Counted from the first letter of the stretch, positions 28,997-41,438 are shown. The stretch: DNA of 64,000 bases from Enterobacter sp. 10-1 (GCA_002270295.1 NISF01000010.1:1-64000), one strand, 5' to 3'. The notes: generated by a model not told the origin, from the letters alone. Numbers and translations: made by a program.

Positions 28997-29464
28997 AATT
29001 ACCGACGTCTTTCACTTTGCCTGGGAGCGCTGGTCATGATAGCCCCTGCAAAACCCTTTCGCTGTAGCGTGAAATGCGCGAGCAATACATACCTGGTTAT
29101 ACGCAGGTAGTGCAGCTATATAAAGGCTTCGGAGGGGGTATGTCAACGCTGCGGTTATGCGGATTTTTCATGCGCGGGCGATTAACAGCAAAAAGCCTTA
29201 TGATGAGCCCGGCCGCTCTCCGCCGGGCCGCCGCCCGGTGGCCGGGAGTCCGCCGCTCTGCCCGATGCCTGGGGACGATCCCCCCGCACGCTGGCGCGGG
29301 GCGCTTTGCCCGGGTTTATGTCTATACTGGTAGTGTTTTTTTACCCTGATCTGACCCTGTTCCTGACGCGCGTCAACGGCATAACACAAAAATCATCACA
29401 ATTTTTTGCCTCCGGCGCTACAATCGACCGCAGTCACAATTCTCAAATCAGAAGAGTATTGCTC
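28997..29464. other. Divergent lysC/pgi control region
   Basis: About 470 bp with no credible gene. The left part should hold the lysC promoter (minus strand), with TATCAT near 29037-29042 as a possible -10. The centre has a GC-rich hairpin (GCCCGGC/GCCGGGC, 29210-29232). The right part precedes pgi and includes TATACT near 29322. Start sites cannot be fixed from sequence alone. Confidence 0.5.
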
Positions 29465-31114
29465 ATGAAAAACATCAACCCAACGCAGACATCTGCCTGG
29501 CAGGCGCTACAGAAACACTTTGATGAAATGAAAGACGTCACTATCAGCGAGCTTTTCGCGAAAGATAGCGATCGTTTTACTAAGTTTTCCGCAACGTTCG
29601 ACGATCTGATGCTGGTGGATTTCTCCAAAAACCGCATTACCGAAGAGACGCTGGCGAAACTGCAGGATCTGGCCAAAGAGACCGATCTGGCAGGCGCCAT
29701 CAAATCGATGTTCTCCGGCGAGAAAATCAACCGTACCGAAGACCGTGCCGTGCTGCACGTCGCGCTGCGCAACCGGAGCAATACCCCAATCATCGTTGAC
29801 GGCAAAGATGTGATGCCGGAAGTCAACGCGGTGCTGGAGAAGATGAAAACCTTCTCTGAAGCGATCATCTCCGGCAGCTGGAAAGGCTATACCGGCAAGG
29901 CGATTACCGATGTGGTTAACATCGGTATCGGCGGCTCCGACCTCGGTCCGTTTATGGTGACCGAAGCGCTGCGTCCGTACAAAAACCACCTCAATATGCA
30001 CTTTGTTTCCAACGTCGACGGCACCCACATTGCGGAAGTGCTGAAAGGCGTGAATCCGGAAACGACGCTGTTCCTGGTGGCATCAAAAACCTTTACCACC
30101 CAGGAAACGATGACCAACGCCCACAGCGCGCGCGACTGGTTCCTGGCAACCGCGGGCGATGACAAACACGTGGCGAAACACTTCGCGGCGCTCTCCACCA
30201 ACGGTAAAGCGGTGGGCGAGTTTGGTATCGACACCGCCAACATGTTTGAATTCTGGGATTGGGTTGGCGGCCGCTACTCCCTGTGGTCGGCGATCGGCCT
30301 GTCGATCATCCTCTCCGTTGGTTTTGACAACTTCGTTGAGCTGCTGTCCGGCGCGCACGCGATGGATAAACACTTCTCCACCACGCCGGCTGAGCAAAAC
30401 CTGCCGGTGCTGCTGGCGCTGATCGGTATCTGGTACAACAACTTCTTCGGCGCAGAAACCGAAGCTATTCTGCCGTACGACCAGTATATGCACCGCTTTG
30501 CTGCCTACTTCCAGCAGGGCAACATGGAATCTAACGGCAAATACGTTGACCGCAGCGGTAACGCCGTGGACTACCAGACCGGCCCGATTATCTGGGGTGA
30601 GCCGGGTACCAACGGCCAGCATGCGTTCTACCAGCTGATCCACCAGGGAACCAAAATGGTGCCGTGCGATTTCATCGCGCCAGCGGTAACGCACAACCCG
30701 CTCTCTGACCACCATCCGAAGCTGCTGTCCAACTTCTTCGCGCAGACCGAAGCGCTGGCGTTCGGCAAATCGCGTGACGTGGTTGAGCAGGAGTATCGCG
30801 ATCAGGGTAAAGATCCGGCAACGCTGGATCACGTGGTGCCGTTCAAAGTCTTCGAAGGTAACCGCCCGACTAACTCGATCCTGCTGCGTGAAATCACCCC
30901 GTTCAGCCTCGGCGCGCTGATCGCGCTGTATGAACATAAGATCTTCACTCAGGGCGCGATCCTCAACATCTTCACTTTCGACCAGTGGGGCGTTGAGCTG
31001 GGTAAACAGCTGGCTAACCGTATTCTGCCGGAACTGAAAGATGGCGCTGATGTCAGCAGCCACGATAGCTCGACCAACGGTCTGATTAACCGCTATAAAT
31101 CCTGGCGCGCATAG
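29465..31114 (+). CDS. pgi: Glucose-6-phosphate isomerase
   Basis: Pgi interconverts glucose 6-phosphate and fructose 6-phosphate. The protein has 549 residues from the ATG at 29465, matching E. coli. SIS-type sugar-binding sequence is visible at [11 protein letters not shown] near 155, and the active-site segments [19 protein letters not shown] near 350-370 and [14 protein letters not shown] near 510 are intact. The frame is open upstream to 29306, but that region has no ribosome site and is non-coding by composition. It is monocistronic with a strong terminator. Confidence 0.98.
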   Translation: MKNINPTQTSAWQALQKHFDEMKDVTISELFAKDSDRFTKFSATFDDLMLVDFSKNRITEETLAKLQDLAKETDLAGAIKSMFSGEKINRTEDRAVLHVALRNRSNTPIIVDGKDVMPEVNAVLEKMKTFSEAIISGSWKGYTGKAITDVVNIGIGGSDLGPFMVTEALRPYKNHLNMHFVSNVDGTHIAEVLKGVNPETTLFLVASKTFTTQETMTNAHSARDWFLATAGDDKHVAKHFAALSTNGKAVGEFGIDTANMFEFWDWVGGRYSLWSAIGLSIILSVGFDNFVELLSGAHAMDKHFSTTPAEQNLPVLLALIGIWYNNFFGAETEAILPYDQYMHRFAAYFQQGNMESNGKYVDRSGNAVDYQTGPIIWGEPGTNGQHAFYQLIHQGTKMVPCDFIAPAVTHNPLSDHHPKLLSNFFAQTEALAFGKSRDVVEQEYRDQGKDPATLDHVVPFKVFEGNRPTNSILLREITPFSLGALIALYEHKIFTQGAILNIFTFDQWGVELGKQLANRILPELKDGADVSSHDSSTNGLINRYKSWRA

Positions 31115-31133
31115 TCCGTTTCGTCGCTACCTG

Positions 31134-31160
31134 ATGCCGACCCTGGTGGTCGGCATTTTT
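31134..31160 (+). terminator. pgi terminator
   Basis: A nine-bp stem ATGCCGACC / GGTCGGCAT with a CTGGT loop and a following T5 tract lies 20 bp after the pgi stop. Confidence 0.9.
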
Positions 31161-31161
31161 G

Positions 31162-31620
31162 CTATAGCCGGCGCAAAAGCCTGGCCGGATTACCCGCCCA
31201 CACGCCTTTCTCGCTAATCGACCGGGTGACCACGCTGCCCGCGCCAATCACCGCGCCATCGCAGATGCTGACCGCCAGAATGGTGGCTCCGCTGCCAATA
31301 GAGACGTCGTTGCCAATCACAATTCTTCCCCAGCTCTCGCGATCGGCGTTGGGCTTACCGTCGCGGAACATGTCGTTGGCAAACATCACGCCGTGGCCGA
31401 TAAAACAGCGCTCGCCGAGGGTGACGTACTCGCAGATAAAGGTATGGGACTGGATTTTGGTGTCCGCCCCGACCGTCGTATTGCCCTGAATCTCGACGAA
31501 CGGCCCGACGAAGACGTTATCGCCGAGGCGACAGTTGTAAAGGTTGGCGGGCTGGTAGATCACCACATTTTCGCCGCTTTCGACGTTGCGAACGCCGGTA
31601 TCACGAAGCGTGTGCATCAT
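31162..31620 (-). CDS. Left-handed beta-helix (hexapeptide) acyltransferase
   Basis: A 152-residue protein built of hexapeptide turns (for example VFVGPFVEIQGNTTVGADTKI and VSIGSGATILAVSICDGAVIGAGSVVT), giving a left-handed beta-helix trimer. It ends with the AGNPARLLRRL tail typical of O- or N-acetyltransferases such as WbbJ/WlbB relatives. The presumed catalytic histidine is in CFIGHGVMF near residue 76. Its start overlaps the stop of the GNAT gene by one base (TAATG), so the two are coupled. The acceptor is probably a sugar or amino sugar but is unknown. E. coli K-12 has yjbEFGH here instead. Confidence 0.82.
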   Translation of the reverse strand: MMHTLRDTGVRNVESGENVVIYQPANLYNCRLGDNVFVGPFVEIQGNTTVGADTKIQSHTFICEYVTLGERCFIGHGVMFANDMFRDGKPNADRESWGRIVIGNDVSIGSGATILAVSICDGAVIGAGSVVTRSISEKGVWAGNPARLLRRL

Positions 31621-32138
31621 TATTCCTCTCCGATCCGTTTGGCCAGAATATGTAGGGTGCTTTGCTGGGTGGCGGAGCGGAAAACGGTGTCTTTAATATG
31701 CCGCATGCCCTGGCGCTCATAGAAGCGCCGGGCGCCGGTATTCGCGGCCAGCACTTCCAGCCACAGCCAGCGTTCGCCCTCATCTTTGGCCCGCGCTTCG
31801 ACGGCGCTAAAAAGCTGTTCGCCGTAGCGGTGCCCCGTTTCGCCGGGTAGCAGATAGAGCTTATGCAGCAGGGTGCCCTGCGGGCCGTCGGGCTCAATCT
31901 GCTGACGATGTGTGTATTTGGCGAATCCTACCGGGCGCTGCGCTTCGGCGATCAGCCAGCGGCAGTTTGCCTCGGCCAGGCTGCGCTGCAGGGCCTCGGC
32001 GGCATACTCCTGCTGGATAAAGCGCTCCAGCTCGCTGGCGCTGTGCCAGAGGTGGGCGAAGTGGTGGCGATAGCTGGCGTTGCCCATTTCACCGAGCAGG
32101 GGAACGTCCTGCCGTTGCGCCGTACGTATTGTCAGCAT
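31620..32138 (-). CDS. GNAT-family N-acetyltransferase
   Basis: A 172-residue GNAT-fold protein from the ATG at 32138, which has an ideal AAGGAG site; longer frames are not supported. The acetyl-CoA-binding core is around residues 95-150 (LHKLYLLPGETGHRYGEQLF, matching the R/Q-x-x-G-x-G/A loop in relaxed form), and the C-terminal WLEVLAANTGARRFYERQGM is the usual GNAT end. It forms a two-gene operon with the hexapeptide acyltransferase and is divergent from psiE. The substrate is unknown. Confidence 0.82.
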   Translation of the reverse strand: MLTIRTAQRQDVPLLGEMGNASYRHHFAHLWHSASELERFIQQEYAAEALQRSLAEANCRWLIAEAQRPVGFAKYTHRQQIEPDGPQGTLLHKLYLLPGETGHRYGEQLFSAVEARAKDEGERWLWLEVLAANTGARRFYERQGMRHIKDTVFRSATQQSTLHILAKRIGEE

Positions 32139-32284
32139 GGCTGTCTCCTTTTTAACCCGCCAGTTTGGCAAGTGATTGTTACATTTGGCGCAACAGACGC
32201 AAAAAGTTAACAAATAATATCGATCTGGATCACGTTTTTGAGTTATACAGATCGGCAGGAATAATGAATATAAGAGGTGTGAGT

Positions 32285-32695
32285 ATGCCGTCGGTCTATC
32301 GTCCGCTGGTTAATTTTGTTGCGACGGCCATGCAGGCCGTTCTGAATCTGGCGCTGCTGTGCCTGGGCGTAATTCTGGTGGTCTTTCTCGGCAAGGAGAC
32401 CTTCCATCTGGCGCACGTGCTGTTTACTCCGGAGCCGGTCAGCAAGTACAAGCTGGTGGAAGGGCTGGTGGTCTATTTTCTCTATTTCGAGTTTATCGCG
32501 CTGATTGTGAAGTACTTTGAGTCCGGCTTTCATTTCCCGCTGCGCTATTTCGTCTACATCGGTATTACCGCGATTGTGCGCCTGATTATCGTTGATCACG
32601 AGTCGCCGATGGCGGTGCTGATCTATTCCGCGGCAATCCTTCTGCTGGTGATTACGCTGTGGCTGTGTAACTCCAATCGCCTGAAACGCGAATAA
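32285..32695 (+). CDS. psiE: Phosphate-starvation-inducible membrane protein PsiE
   Basis: A 136-residue inner-membrane protein, the same length as E. coli PsiE, with four hydrophobic segments (about 15-38, 58-77, 84-104 and 112-130). [20 protein letters not shown] is the conserved core. Function is unknown; in E. coli it is induced by phosphate starvation. The ATG at 32285 follows AGAGGTG; the frame is open upstream to 32165 without a better start. It lies between the GNAT operon and malG; xylE, which follows psiE in E. coli, is absent. Confidence 0.92.
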   Translation: MPSVYRPLVNFVATAMQAVLNLALLCLGVILVVFLGKETFHLAHVLFTPEPVSKYKLVEGLVVYFLYFEFIALIVKYFESGFHFPLRYFVYIGITAIVRLIIVDHESPMAVLIYSAAILLLVITLWLCNSNRLKRE

Positions 32696-32720
32696 AAAAA
32701 AGCGGCCTCTAAGGGCCGCT
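32694..32720 (-). terminator. malEFG operon terminator
   Basis: On the minus strand, the stem AGCGGCC / GGCCGCT with a six-base loop is followed by seven T. It lies 170 bp after the malG stop and abuts the end of the convergent psiE. Confidence 0.88.
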
Positions 32721-32889
32721 GACCAACAGTCACAAATTTAATTTATGTAGGGTCCAGTTGAGGATAGCAGTGGCATTTACCTTACTTTTTCAGCTGAGGG
32801 CGGTAGTTGCCGTACCCGGTTGGGGTTCGTGTACAGCAACTAAGTCACCGTCCCTCCTCTGAAATTTGGGGCGGGTATAACGATGAAAC
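32694..32889 (-). ncRNA. malG 3'-UTR, possible MalH-like sRNA
   Basis: The 170-nt untranslated tail between the malG stop and its strong terminator is unusually long and carries no gene. In E. coli an sRNA called MalH is released from this same malG 3' end. Here the last part (minus strand, from about 32800 to the terminator) is A/U-rich single strand followed by the terminator hairpin and U7, which is the shape of an Hfq-binding 3'-UTR sRNA. The 5' end and targets cannot be read from sequence. Confidence 0.35.
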
Positions 32890-33780
32890 TTAACCTTTCA
32901 CCCCGCCTGCCGTCAGGCCGTTCACCAGCCAGCGCTGCGCCAGCAGGAAGACCACGGTAATCGGGATAGCAGAGAGCACCGCCGCCGCGGCAAAGTCGCC
33001 CCACAGGTAGTTCTGCGGGTTGAGGTACTGCTGCATTCCAACCGCCAGGGTATAGCTGTTCACATCACGCAGCAGCAGGGACGCAACCGGGACTTCGGTA
33101 ATCGCGGCGATAAACGACAGAATAAAGACCACCGCCAGAATCGGCACCGACAGCGGCAGCAGAACCAGACGGAAGGCCTGCCACGGCGTCGCGCCGTCCA
33201 GAGCGGCCGCTTCTTCCAGTGAACCGTCGATGGTTTCGAAGTAGCCTTTAATGGTCCAGACGTGCAGCGCGATGCCGCCCATATAGGCGAAGATGACGCC
33301 GCCGTGGGTATTCAGGCCGACAAACGGCAGATACTGGCCGAGGCGGTCAAACAGGGCATACAGAGCGACCAGCGACAGCACCGCCGGGAACATCTGGAAA
33401 ATCAGCATCCCTTTCAACAGGGTGGCCTTACCCGGGAAGCGCATACGGGCGAAGGCGTAGGCGCAGGTGGTGGAGAGCGCCACGATACCGATGGCGGTGA
33501 TCCCGGCAACCTTCACCGAGTTCCACAGCCACAGCAGCACCGGGAACGGCGGCGGCGTCACGCGGCCATCCGCATGCTCAACGCTAAAGCCGAGCGCCAG
33601 ACGCCAGTGTTCCCAGGAGATCTGATCCGGGATCAGGCTGCCGGTGGCGAAGTTACCTTCGCGCAGGGAGATGGCGATAACCATCAGCAGCGGGAACATA
33701 ATCGCCGCGATAAAAATGAGCAGCAGGAGGTGCGTGGTGAAGAGACGCAGCTTCTGAGATTTGGGTTGTACCATAGCCAT
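32890..33780 (-). CDS. malG: Maltose/maltodextrin ABC transporter permease MalG
   Basis: MalG and MalF form the inner-membrane channel of the maltose importer with the MalK ATPase. The protein has 296 residues from the ATG at 33780 ([10 protein letters not shown]), as in E. coli; the frame is open to 33828 in the spacer. Six transmembrane segments are visible, and the EAA loop that docks MalK is [20 protein letters not shown] near residue 190. The C-terminal tail TAGGVKG, which in E. coli reaches into the pathway, is kept. Last gene of malEFG. Confidence 0.97.
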   Translation of the reverse strand: MAMVQPKSQKLRLFTTHLLLLIFIAAIMFPLLMVIAISLREGNFATGSLIPDQISWEHWRLALGFSVEHADGRVTPPPFPVLLWLWNSVKVAGITAIGIVALSTTCAYAFARMRFPGKATLLKGMLIFQMFPAVLSLVALYALFDRLGQYLPFVGLNTHGGVIFAYMGGIALHVWTIKGYFETIDGSLEEAAALDGATPWQAFRLVLLPLSVPILAVVFILSFIAAITEVPVASLLLRDVNSYTLAVGMQQYLNPQNYLWGDFAAAAVLSAIPITVVFLLAQRWLVNGLTAGGVKG

Positions 33781-33823
33781 AATATTTTTATTCCCCTTGA
33801 TACCGCTCCAGGCTATCTCACTT

Positions 33824-33909
33824 GCCATTTTGAACCCGGGCAGTGCTCATCATCCTCACGTACTACGTGTACGCTCCGGTTCTTGCGCGCTGGCCGGGCC
33901 CAAACTGGC
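33824..33909. repeat. 86-bp imperfect palindrome between malF and malG
   Basis: Two 23-bp arms (33824-33846 and 33887-33909) match at about 18 of 23 positions when one is inverted, for example TTTTGAACCCGGGCAGTGC against GCGCTGGCCGGGCCCAAA. The 40-bp centre has its own inverted repeat, CGTAC-TACGT-GTACG. It fills most of the 156-bp malF-malG spacer and should fold into a long hairpin in the mRNA. It does not fit ERIC or REP; it looks like a small non-coding repeat element. Confidence 0.7.
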
Positions 33910-33936
33910 TGCGTCAATGACGCCTGGCCATTCCAG

Positions 33937-35481
33937 TTAGTCGAATTTCATTCGTGTGGCTTTCAGGTTAACAATCGCCAGCACGCCTACCAGCAGGAAG
34001 ATCAGCGTAGCGATAGCCGCCGCGAGGCCGAAGTCCTGGCCGCCGCCGCCTTCGAAGGCGATACGGTAGGTGTAGCTCACCAGCAGGTCGGTATAGCCGG
34101 CCGGCGTGGTGGTGCCGAGGCGATCCGGGCCGCCGTTGGTTAACAGCTGAATCAGGACGAAGTTGTTAAAGTTAAAGGCGAAGCTGGCGATCATCAGCGG
34201 CGTAAGCGGCTTGATCAGCAGCGGCAGCGTAATTTTAAAGAAGTTCTGGAACGGACCCGCACCGTCCATTGCCGACGCTTCATACAGGTCGTCAGGAATG
34301 GCTTTCAGCAGGCCCATGCACAGGATCATCATGTACGGGTAGCCCAGCCAGGTGTTGACGATAACAATCATCGAACGCGCGGTCGTCGGGTCGCTAAACC
34401 AGGCCGGCTTAATGCCGAACAGCGCGCTGAGCATCATGTTGATCTCACCGAAGCTCTGGTTGAACAGCCCTTTGAAAATCAGAATCGAGATAAACGACGG
34501 TACCGCGTAAGGCAGAATCAGCAGTACGCGATAAATCGCTTTCCCTTTCAGGGACTCCCACTGCACGAGGCAGGCGAGGATCATGCCGACCGCGACGGTC
34601 AGAATAACGGTCAGTATTGAGAAGACCACCGTCCAGACGAAGATGGCGAAGAACGGTTTCTGGATACCTTCATCGGTAAAGACGCGGGTGAAGTTATCCC
34701 AGCCAATGCTCACGGTGTAGCCCGGGCTGAGCTTCTCGCCGCTCCAGCTGCCGTCGGCATTGATTGACTGATAGAAGCCGACTTTATTATTCGGCCGGTA
34801 TTTGACGCCGCTCTGGTTGTTGGTCAGCTCGCCGTCGGCCGCCAGCGTATACAGCGGCTGGGTGCCGGAGAACTGACGCAGCGAGCTCATAATGACCTTG
34901 CTGTCGTCAGGCAGCACGGCGGTCAGCTGGTTCAGCGCGGTACGGTTCTGGGTAATCACGCGCAGGTTAGCACGCTCGCCTTCCGGCTGAGCATCGGCTT
35001 CTTTCAGGGCCAGCTTCTGCACGCCGCCGAGCTTAAACGCGTCGGAAACATAATTTTTGCCGCTGTCGCCATCGGTCAGCGCCAGCTTCCACTCATCTCC
35101 CGCCGGGTACAGCGAGAAGTTGTAGGATTTGCCGGCCTGGAAGGAGCGATCCAGCAGGACTTCCTGAGCGCGCTCAAAGGTCAGCTGGTTGGTGCTGCTG
35201 TAGTTGGTGAAAGCGATAGCGATGGTGCAGATCAGCGGAAACAGGACGAACAGCCCCATCCCGGCGAGACCCGGATAGACATAGCGCCAGGCATAGGCCT
35301 TGCGGTTAGAAAAGATATACAGGCCAGCCGAGCTTAAAATCAGCGTCAGGATGGCAAACAGGTACTCCCCCTGGGCGTACATCAAAACAACAAGGTAACC
35401 CACCAGCAGGCACAGCAAGCCAATCACAGACCATGTCAGCTGCGGGCTTTGCCACCAGTGTTTCTTTTTAACGACATCCAT
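33937..35481 (-). CDS. malF: Maltose/maltodextrin ABC transporter permease MalF
   Basis: MalF pairs with MalG in the maltose importer and contributes the maltose site in the membrane. It has 514 residues from the ATG at 35481 (MDVVKKKHWW), equal to E. coli MalF; the three-codon longer form at 35490 is less likely. Features: N-terminal helices, the large periplasmic P2 loop (about 95-275, with FTNYSSTNQLTFERAQ), and the EAA loop YEASAMDGAGPFQNFFKITL near residue 400. It follows malE across a hairpin-rich spacer. Confidence 0.97.
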   Translation of the reverse strand: MDVVKKKHWWQSPQLTWSVIGLLCLLVGYLVVLMYAQGEYLFAILTLILSSAGLYIFSNRKAYAWRYVYPGLAGMGLFVLFPLICTIAIAFTNYSSTNQLTFERAQEVLLDRSFQAGKSYNFSLYPAGDEWKLALTDGDSGKNYVSDAFKLGGVQKLALKEADAQPEGERANLRVITQNRTALNQLTAVLPDDSKVIMSSLRQFSGTQPLYTLAADGELTNNQSGVKYRPNNKVGFYQSINADGSWSGEKLSPGYTVSIGWDNFTRVFTDEGIQKPFFAIFVWTVVFSILTVILTVAVGMILACLVQWESLKGKAIYRVLLILPYAVPSFISILIFKGLFNQSFGEINMMLSALFGIKPAWFSDPTTARSMIVIVNTWLGYPYMMILCMGLLKAIPDDLYEASAMDGAGPFQNFFKITLPLLIKPLTPLMIASFAFNFNNFVLIQLLTNGGPDRLGTTTPAGYTDLLVSYTYRIAFEGGGGQDFGLAAAIATLIFLLVGVLAIVNLKATRMKFD

Positions 35482-35510
35482 GGGGATCATCCTCTACAAC
35501 GTATTTTGTT

Positions 35511-35600
35511 CTCCCTCTCCCCTCAGGAGAGAGGGCCCGGATCGGGCGGCTGTTCGCCGTCCGGGTTCCTGACCCGCTCCCGAGAAGGGGGAGGGGACTA
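35511..35600 (-). repeat. Composite hairpin repeat between malE and malF
   Basis: The spacer holds several inverted repeats: CCCTCTCC with GGAGAGAGGG at 35514-35535, GGGCGGC/GCCGTCC arms around 35543-35563, and CTCCCGAG-type sequence before GGGGGAGGGG at 35577-35596. The CCCTCTCC/GGAGAGGG core is like that in the aceA-aceK spacer. E. coli has REP sequences here that protect malE mRNA and make MalE far more abundant than MalF. The same role is inferred. Confidence 0.75.
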
Positions 35601-35606
35601 GCAGGG

Positions 35607-37100
<1,494 letters not shown>

Positions 37101-37166
37101 ATGCCGCATAGTCAGCCCATCTTGAATGTGTCTTTAAGTGACAGGTTGTAACGAAGGGAGATGGGC

Positions 37167-38276
37167 ATGGCGAGCGTACAGCTGCGAAATATAACGAAAG
37201 CCTGGGGCGACGTGGTGGTATCGAAAGATATCAATCTCGACATCCAGGAAGGGGAGTTCGTGGTGTTTGTCGGGCCATCGGGCTGCGGCAAATCTACCCT
37301 GCTGCGTATGATTGCCGGGCTGGAAACCATAACCAGCGGTGATTTGTTTATCGGCGAAACCAGGATGAACGATATCCCCCCCGCAGAACGCGGCATCGGC
37401 ATGGTCTTCCAGTCTTACGCTCTCTACCCTCATCTCTCCGTCGCGGAAAATATGTCTTTCGGCCTGAAGCTGGCCGGCGCCAAAAAAGATGTGATCAACC
37501 AGCGCGTCACTCAGGTGGCTGAAGTGCTGCAGCTGGCGCACCTGCTTGAGCGTAAGCCGAAGGCGCTATCCGGCGGCCAGCGTCAGCGCGTGGCAATCGG
37601 TCGTACCCTGGTGGCGGAGCCTCGCGTATTCCTGCTGGATGAACCGCTTTCAAACCTCGATGCCGCGCTGCGCGTGCAGATGCGTATCGAAATCTCCCGT
37701 CTGCACAAGCGGCTGGGACGCACGATGATTTACGTGACCCACGATCAGGTTGAGGCGATGACTTTGGCCGACAAGATTGTGGTGCTGGATGCCGGTCGCG
37801 TAGCGCAGGTAGGGAGACCGCTTGAGCTGTATCACTACCCGGCCGATCGCTTCGTTGCGGGCTTTATTGGCTCGCCGAAGATGAACTTCCTGCCGGTGAA
37901 AGTCACCGCAACCGCCATTGAGCAGGTTCAGGTGGAGCTGCCAAACCGCCAGCAAATTTGGCTGCCGGTGGACAGCGCCCGCGTTCAGGTTGGGGCAAAT
38001 ATGTCCTTAGGCATCCGCCCGGAACATCTGCTGCCCAGCGATATCGCCGACGTGACCCTTGAAGGGGAAGTGCAGGTGGTTGAGCAGCTTGGCCACGAAA
38101 CGCAAATTCATATCCAGATCCCAGCCATCCGTCAGAACCTGGTCTACCGCCAGAACGACGTGGTGTTGGTAAAAGAGGGAGCCACATTCGCTATCGGTTT
38201 GCCACCGGAACGTTGCCATTTATTCCGTGAGGATGGCACGGCGTGTCGTCGGTTGCATAAAGAGCCGGGCGTGTAA
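37167..38276 (+). CDS. malK: Maltose transporter ATPase MalK
   Basis: MalK is the ATPase of the maltose importer; it also sequesters the activator MalT and is inhibited by EIIA-Glc. The protein has 369 residues from the ATG at 37167, six bases after GGAG (E. coli 371). Walker [10 protein letters not shown] near 36, Q-loop, signature LSGGQRQR near 134, Walker [13 protein letters not shown] near 154, and the C-terminal regulatory domain from about 235. First gene of malK-lamB-malM. Confidence 0.98.
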   Translation: MASVQLRNITKAWGDVVVSKDINLDIQEGEFVVFVGPSGCGKSTLLRMIAGLETITSGDLFIGETRMNDIPPAERGIGMVFQSYALYPHLSVAENMSFGLKLAGAKKDVINQRVTQVAEVLQLAHLLERKPKALSGGQRQRVAIGRTLVAEPRVFLLDEPLSNLDAALRVQMRIEISRLHKRLGRTMIYVTHDQVEAMTLADKIVVLDAGRVAQVGRPLELYHYPADRFVAGFIGSPKMNFLPVKVTATAIEQVQVELPNRQQIWLPVDSARVQVGANMSLGIRPEHLLPSDIADVTLEGEVQVVEQLGHETQIHIQIPAIRQNLVYRQNDVVLVKEGATFAIGLPPERCHLFREDGTACRRLHKEPGV

Positions 38277-38310
38277 GGCTTCCCATTAAAAAAAAACGCG
38301 AACCCCTTAG

Positions 38311-39687
<1,377 letters not shown>

Positions 39688-39712
39688 TCCAACCTGACCT
39701 GTTATGAGCAAA

Positions 39713-39732
39713 AGAGGGGCGTAAGCCCCTCT
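39713..39732 (+). repeat. Hairpin between lamB and malM
   Basis: Perfect 8-bp arms AGAGGGGC and GCCCCTCT with a GTAA loop lie 25 bp after lamB. The tract after it is ATATCTTA, so it is probably a partial terminator or mRNA-stabilising hairpin that lowers malM relative to lamB. Confidence 0.7.
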
Positions 39733-39796
39733 ATATCTTAGGCCCAGCGAGCTATTGCCTGGCTACCGCTCGGCCATCGGAATTGAGGTGATAACA

Positions 39797-40741
39797 ATGA
39801 AAATGAATAAAAGTCTCGTTGCCCTCTGCCTGTCCGCCGGCCTGCTGGCCAGCGTACCCGCAGTCAGTTTTGCTGATGTGAATTTTGTGCCGCAGAACAC
39901 CGCTGCCGCACCGACGATCCCTGCCTCCGCGTTACAGCAGTTAACCTGGACGCCGGTCGATCAATCTAAGTCCCAGGTCACCAACTTAGCGACGGCAGGA
40001 CAGTCGCTGAATATCTCCGGTATCACCGGGCCGGTCGCCGCCTATAGCGTCCCGGCGAATATCGGTGAGCTGACCATTACGCTGACCAGCGAAGTCAACA
40101 AGCAGACCAGCGTTTTTGCGCCTAACGTGCTGATTCTTGACCAGAATATGACGCCATCTGCGTACTTCCCAAGCAGCTACTTCACCTACCTGGAGCCGGG
40201 CGTGATGAGCTCGGATCGCCTCGAAGGGGTGATGCGTCTGACGCCGGCGCTGGGCCAGCAAAAGATTTACGTCCTGGTCTTTACCACGCCGCAGGATCTG
40301 CAGCAGACCACCAAATTAATCGATCCGGCGAAGGCCTACGCCAAAGGTACGGGTAACGCGGTCCCGGATATTCCGGACCCGATTGCCAAACATACCACCG
40401 AAGGTACGCTGGGCCTGAAAGTGAAAACATCGTCTGGCTCCAGCGTGCTGGTTGGCCCGCTGTTTGGCTCCTCCGGCCCGGGTCCGGTCACCGTCGGCAA
40501 TACGGCCGCTCCGGTATACAGCGCGCCAGCCGCCGCCCCGGCCGTTGCTCCGGTCGCCGCGCCGGCGGCGAAGAGTGAGCCGATGCTGGATGATACGGAA
40601 ACCTACTTTAACAACGGCATTAAGCAGGCGGTTGCTAAAGGAGATATCGACAAAGCCCTCAAATTGATGAACGAAGCTGAACGCCTTGGCTCGAAATCTG
40701 CCCGTTCCACCTTTATCAGCAGTGTAAAAGGCAAGGGGTGA
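39797..40741 (+). CDS. malM: Maltose operon periplasmic protein MalM
   Basis: MalM is a periplasmic protein of unknown function, the last gene of malK-lamB-malM. It has 314 residues from the ATG at 39797 (GAGGTG site); E. coli has 306. Signal peptide 1-26 (MKMNKSLVALCLSAGLLAS to SFA). The middle has a proline/alanine-rich linker (about 235-265, APAAAPAVAPVAAPAAK), slightly longer than in E. coli, followed by a short helical domain (DTETYFNNGIKQAV). Confidence 0.95.
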   Translation: MKMNKSLVALCLSAGLLASVPAVSFADVNFVPQNTAAAPTIPASALQQLTWTPVDQSKSQVTNLATAGQSLNISGITGPVAAYSVPANIGELTITLTSEVNKQTSVFAPNVLILDQNMTPSAYFPSSYFTYLEPGVMSSDRLEGVMRLTPALGQQKIYVLVFTTPQDLQQTTKLIDPAKAYAKGTGNAVPDIPDPIAKHTTEGTLGLKVKTSSGSSVLVGPLFGSSGPGPVTVGNTAAPVYSAPAAAPAVAPVAAPAAKSEPMLDDTETYFNNGIKQAVAKGDIDKALKLMNEAERLGSKSARSTFISSVKGKG

Positions 40742-40779
40742 TCGTCTCCCCACAATGCTGATGTTTAGGCACAGCCTTT

Positions 40780-40809
40780 AGGTGCGTCCGCCTGGACGCA
40801 CCTTTTTTT
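40780..40809 (+). terminator. malK-lamB-malM operon terminator
   Basis: Ten-bp stem AGGTGCGTCC / GGACGCACCT, GCCT loop and seven T, 40 bp after malM. Confidence 0.93.
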
Positions 40810-40928
40810 CTCGCGCGCGGCTTCTGTTGCATGGCTGTTGCGCGGAAGATCGTATCTTGATGTTTGCCCGCCCCGATCGGCCTATTCTGCGATACAATGC
40901 CTTTACGTTATGTATCGGAGAATCAGGC

Positions 40929-41426
40929 ATGTCACATCCTGCGCTTACGCAACTACGTGCGCTGCGCTATTTTGCCGCTATGCCCCCGCTGGAACCCTCG
41001 CTGCGCGACTGGCTGTTGCTGGAAGACTCAATGACCAAACGCTTTGAGCAACAAGGGAAAAAGGTTAGCGTTATGCTGGTCAACGAAGATTTTGTCGGAC
41101 GCGAAGCGCTGGTCGGTGAAGAAGCGTTGCTGCCAGATGAAGAGCGCTACTGGCTGCGGGAAATCATTCTCTGCGCCGATGATGAACCCTGGCTGGCCGG
41201 GCGAACTATCGTGCCGGAATCGACGCTGAGCGGTCCCGAACTGGCGCTGCAGCAGCTTGGGCAGACGCCGCTGGGCCGCTATTTGTTCACCTCGTCGACG
41301 TTAACCCGTGACTTTATTGAAATTGGGCGTTATGCAGAGCTTTGGGGGCGTCGTTCCCGCCTCCGGCTGAGCGGTAAACCGCTGCTGCTGACAGAACTGT
41401 TTCTGCCTGCATCGCCGCTGTATTAA
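40929..41426 (+). CDS. ubiC: Chorismate pyruvate-lyase
   Basis: UbiC converts chorismate to 4-hydroxybenzoate and pyruvate, the first committed step of ubiquinone synthesis. It is 165 residues from the ATG at 40929 (GGAG eight bases upstream), as in E. coli. Conserved segments include [20 protein letters not shown] and [21 protein letters not shown], which holds the product-binding glutamate near 156. The first half is more divergent from E. coli than the second. It forms an operon with ubiA, 12 bp downstream. Confidence 0.97.
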   Translation: MSHPALTQLRALRYFAAMPPLEPSLRDWLLLEDSMTKRFEQQGKKVSVMLVNEDFVGREALVGEEALLPDEERYWLREIILCADDEPWLAGRTIVPESTLSGPELALQQLGQTPLGRYLFTSSTLTRDFIEIGRYAELWGRRSRLRLSGKPLLLTELFLPASPLY

Positions 41427-41438
41427 GAGGAAGAGAAA

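Noticed and set aside
29306-29464. In-frame extension of pgi by 53 residues
   Set aside because: The true start at 29465 gives exactly the family length; the upstream part is promoter-like and lacks a ribosome site.
30083-31063. 326-codon frame opposite pgi
   Set aside because: Antisense to a highly conserved gene; low-complexity composition typical of a shadow.
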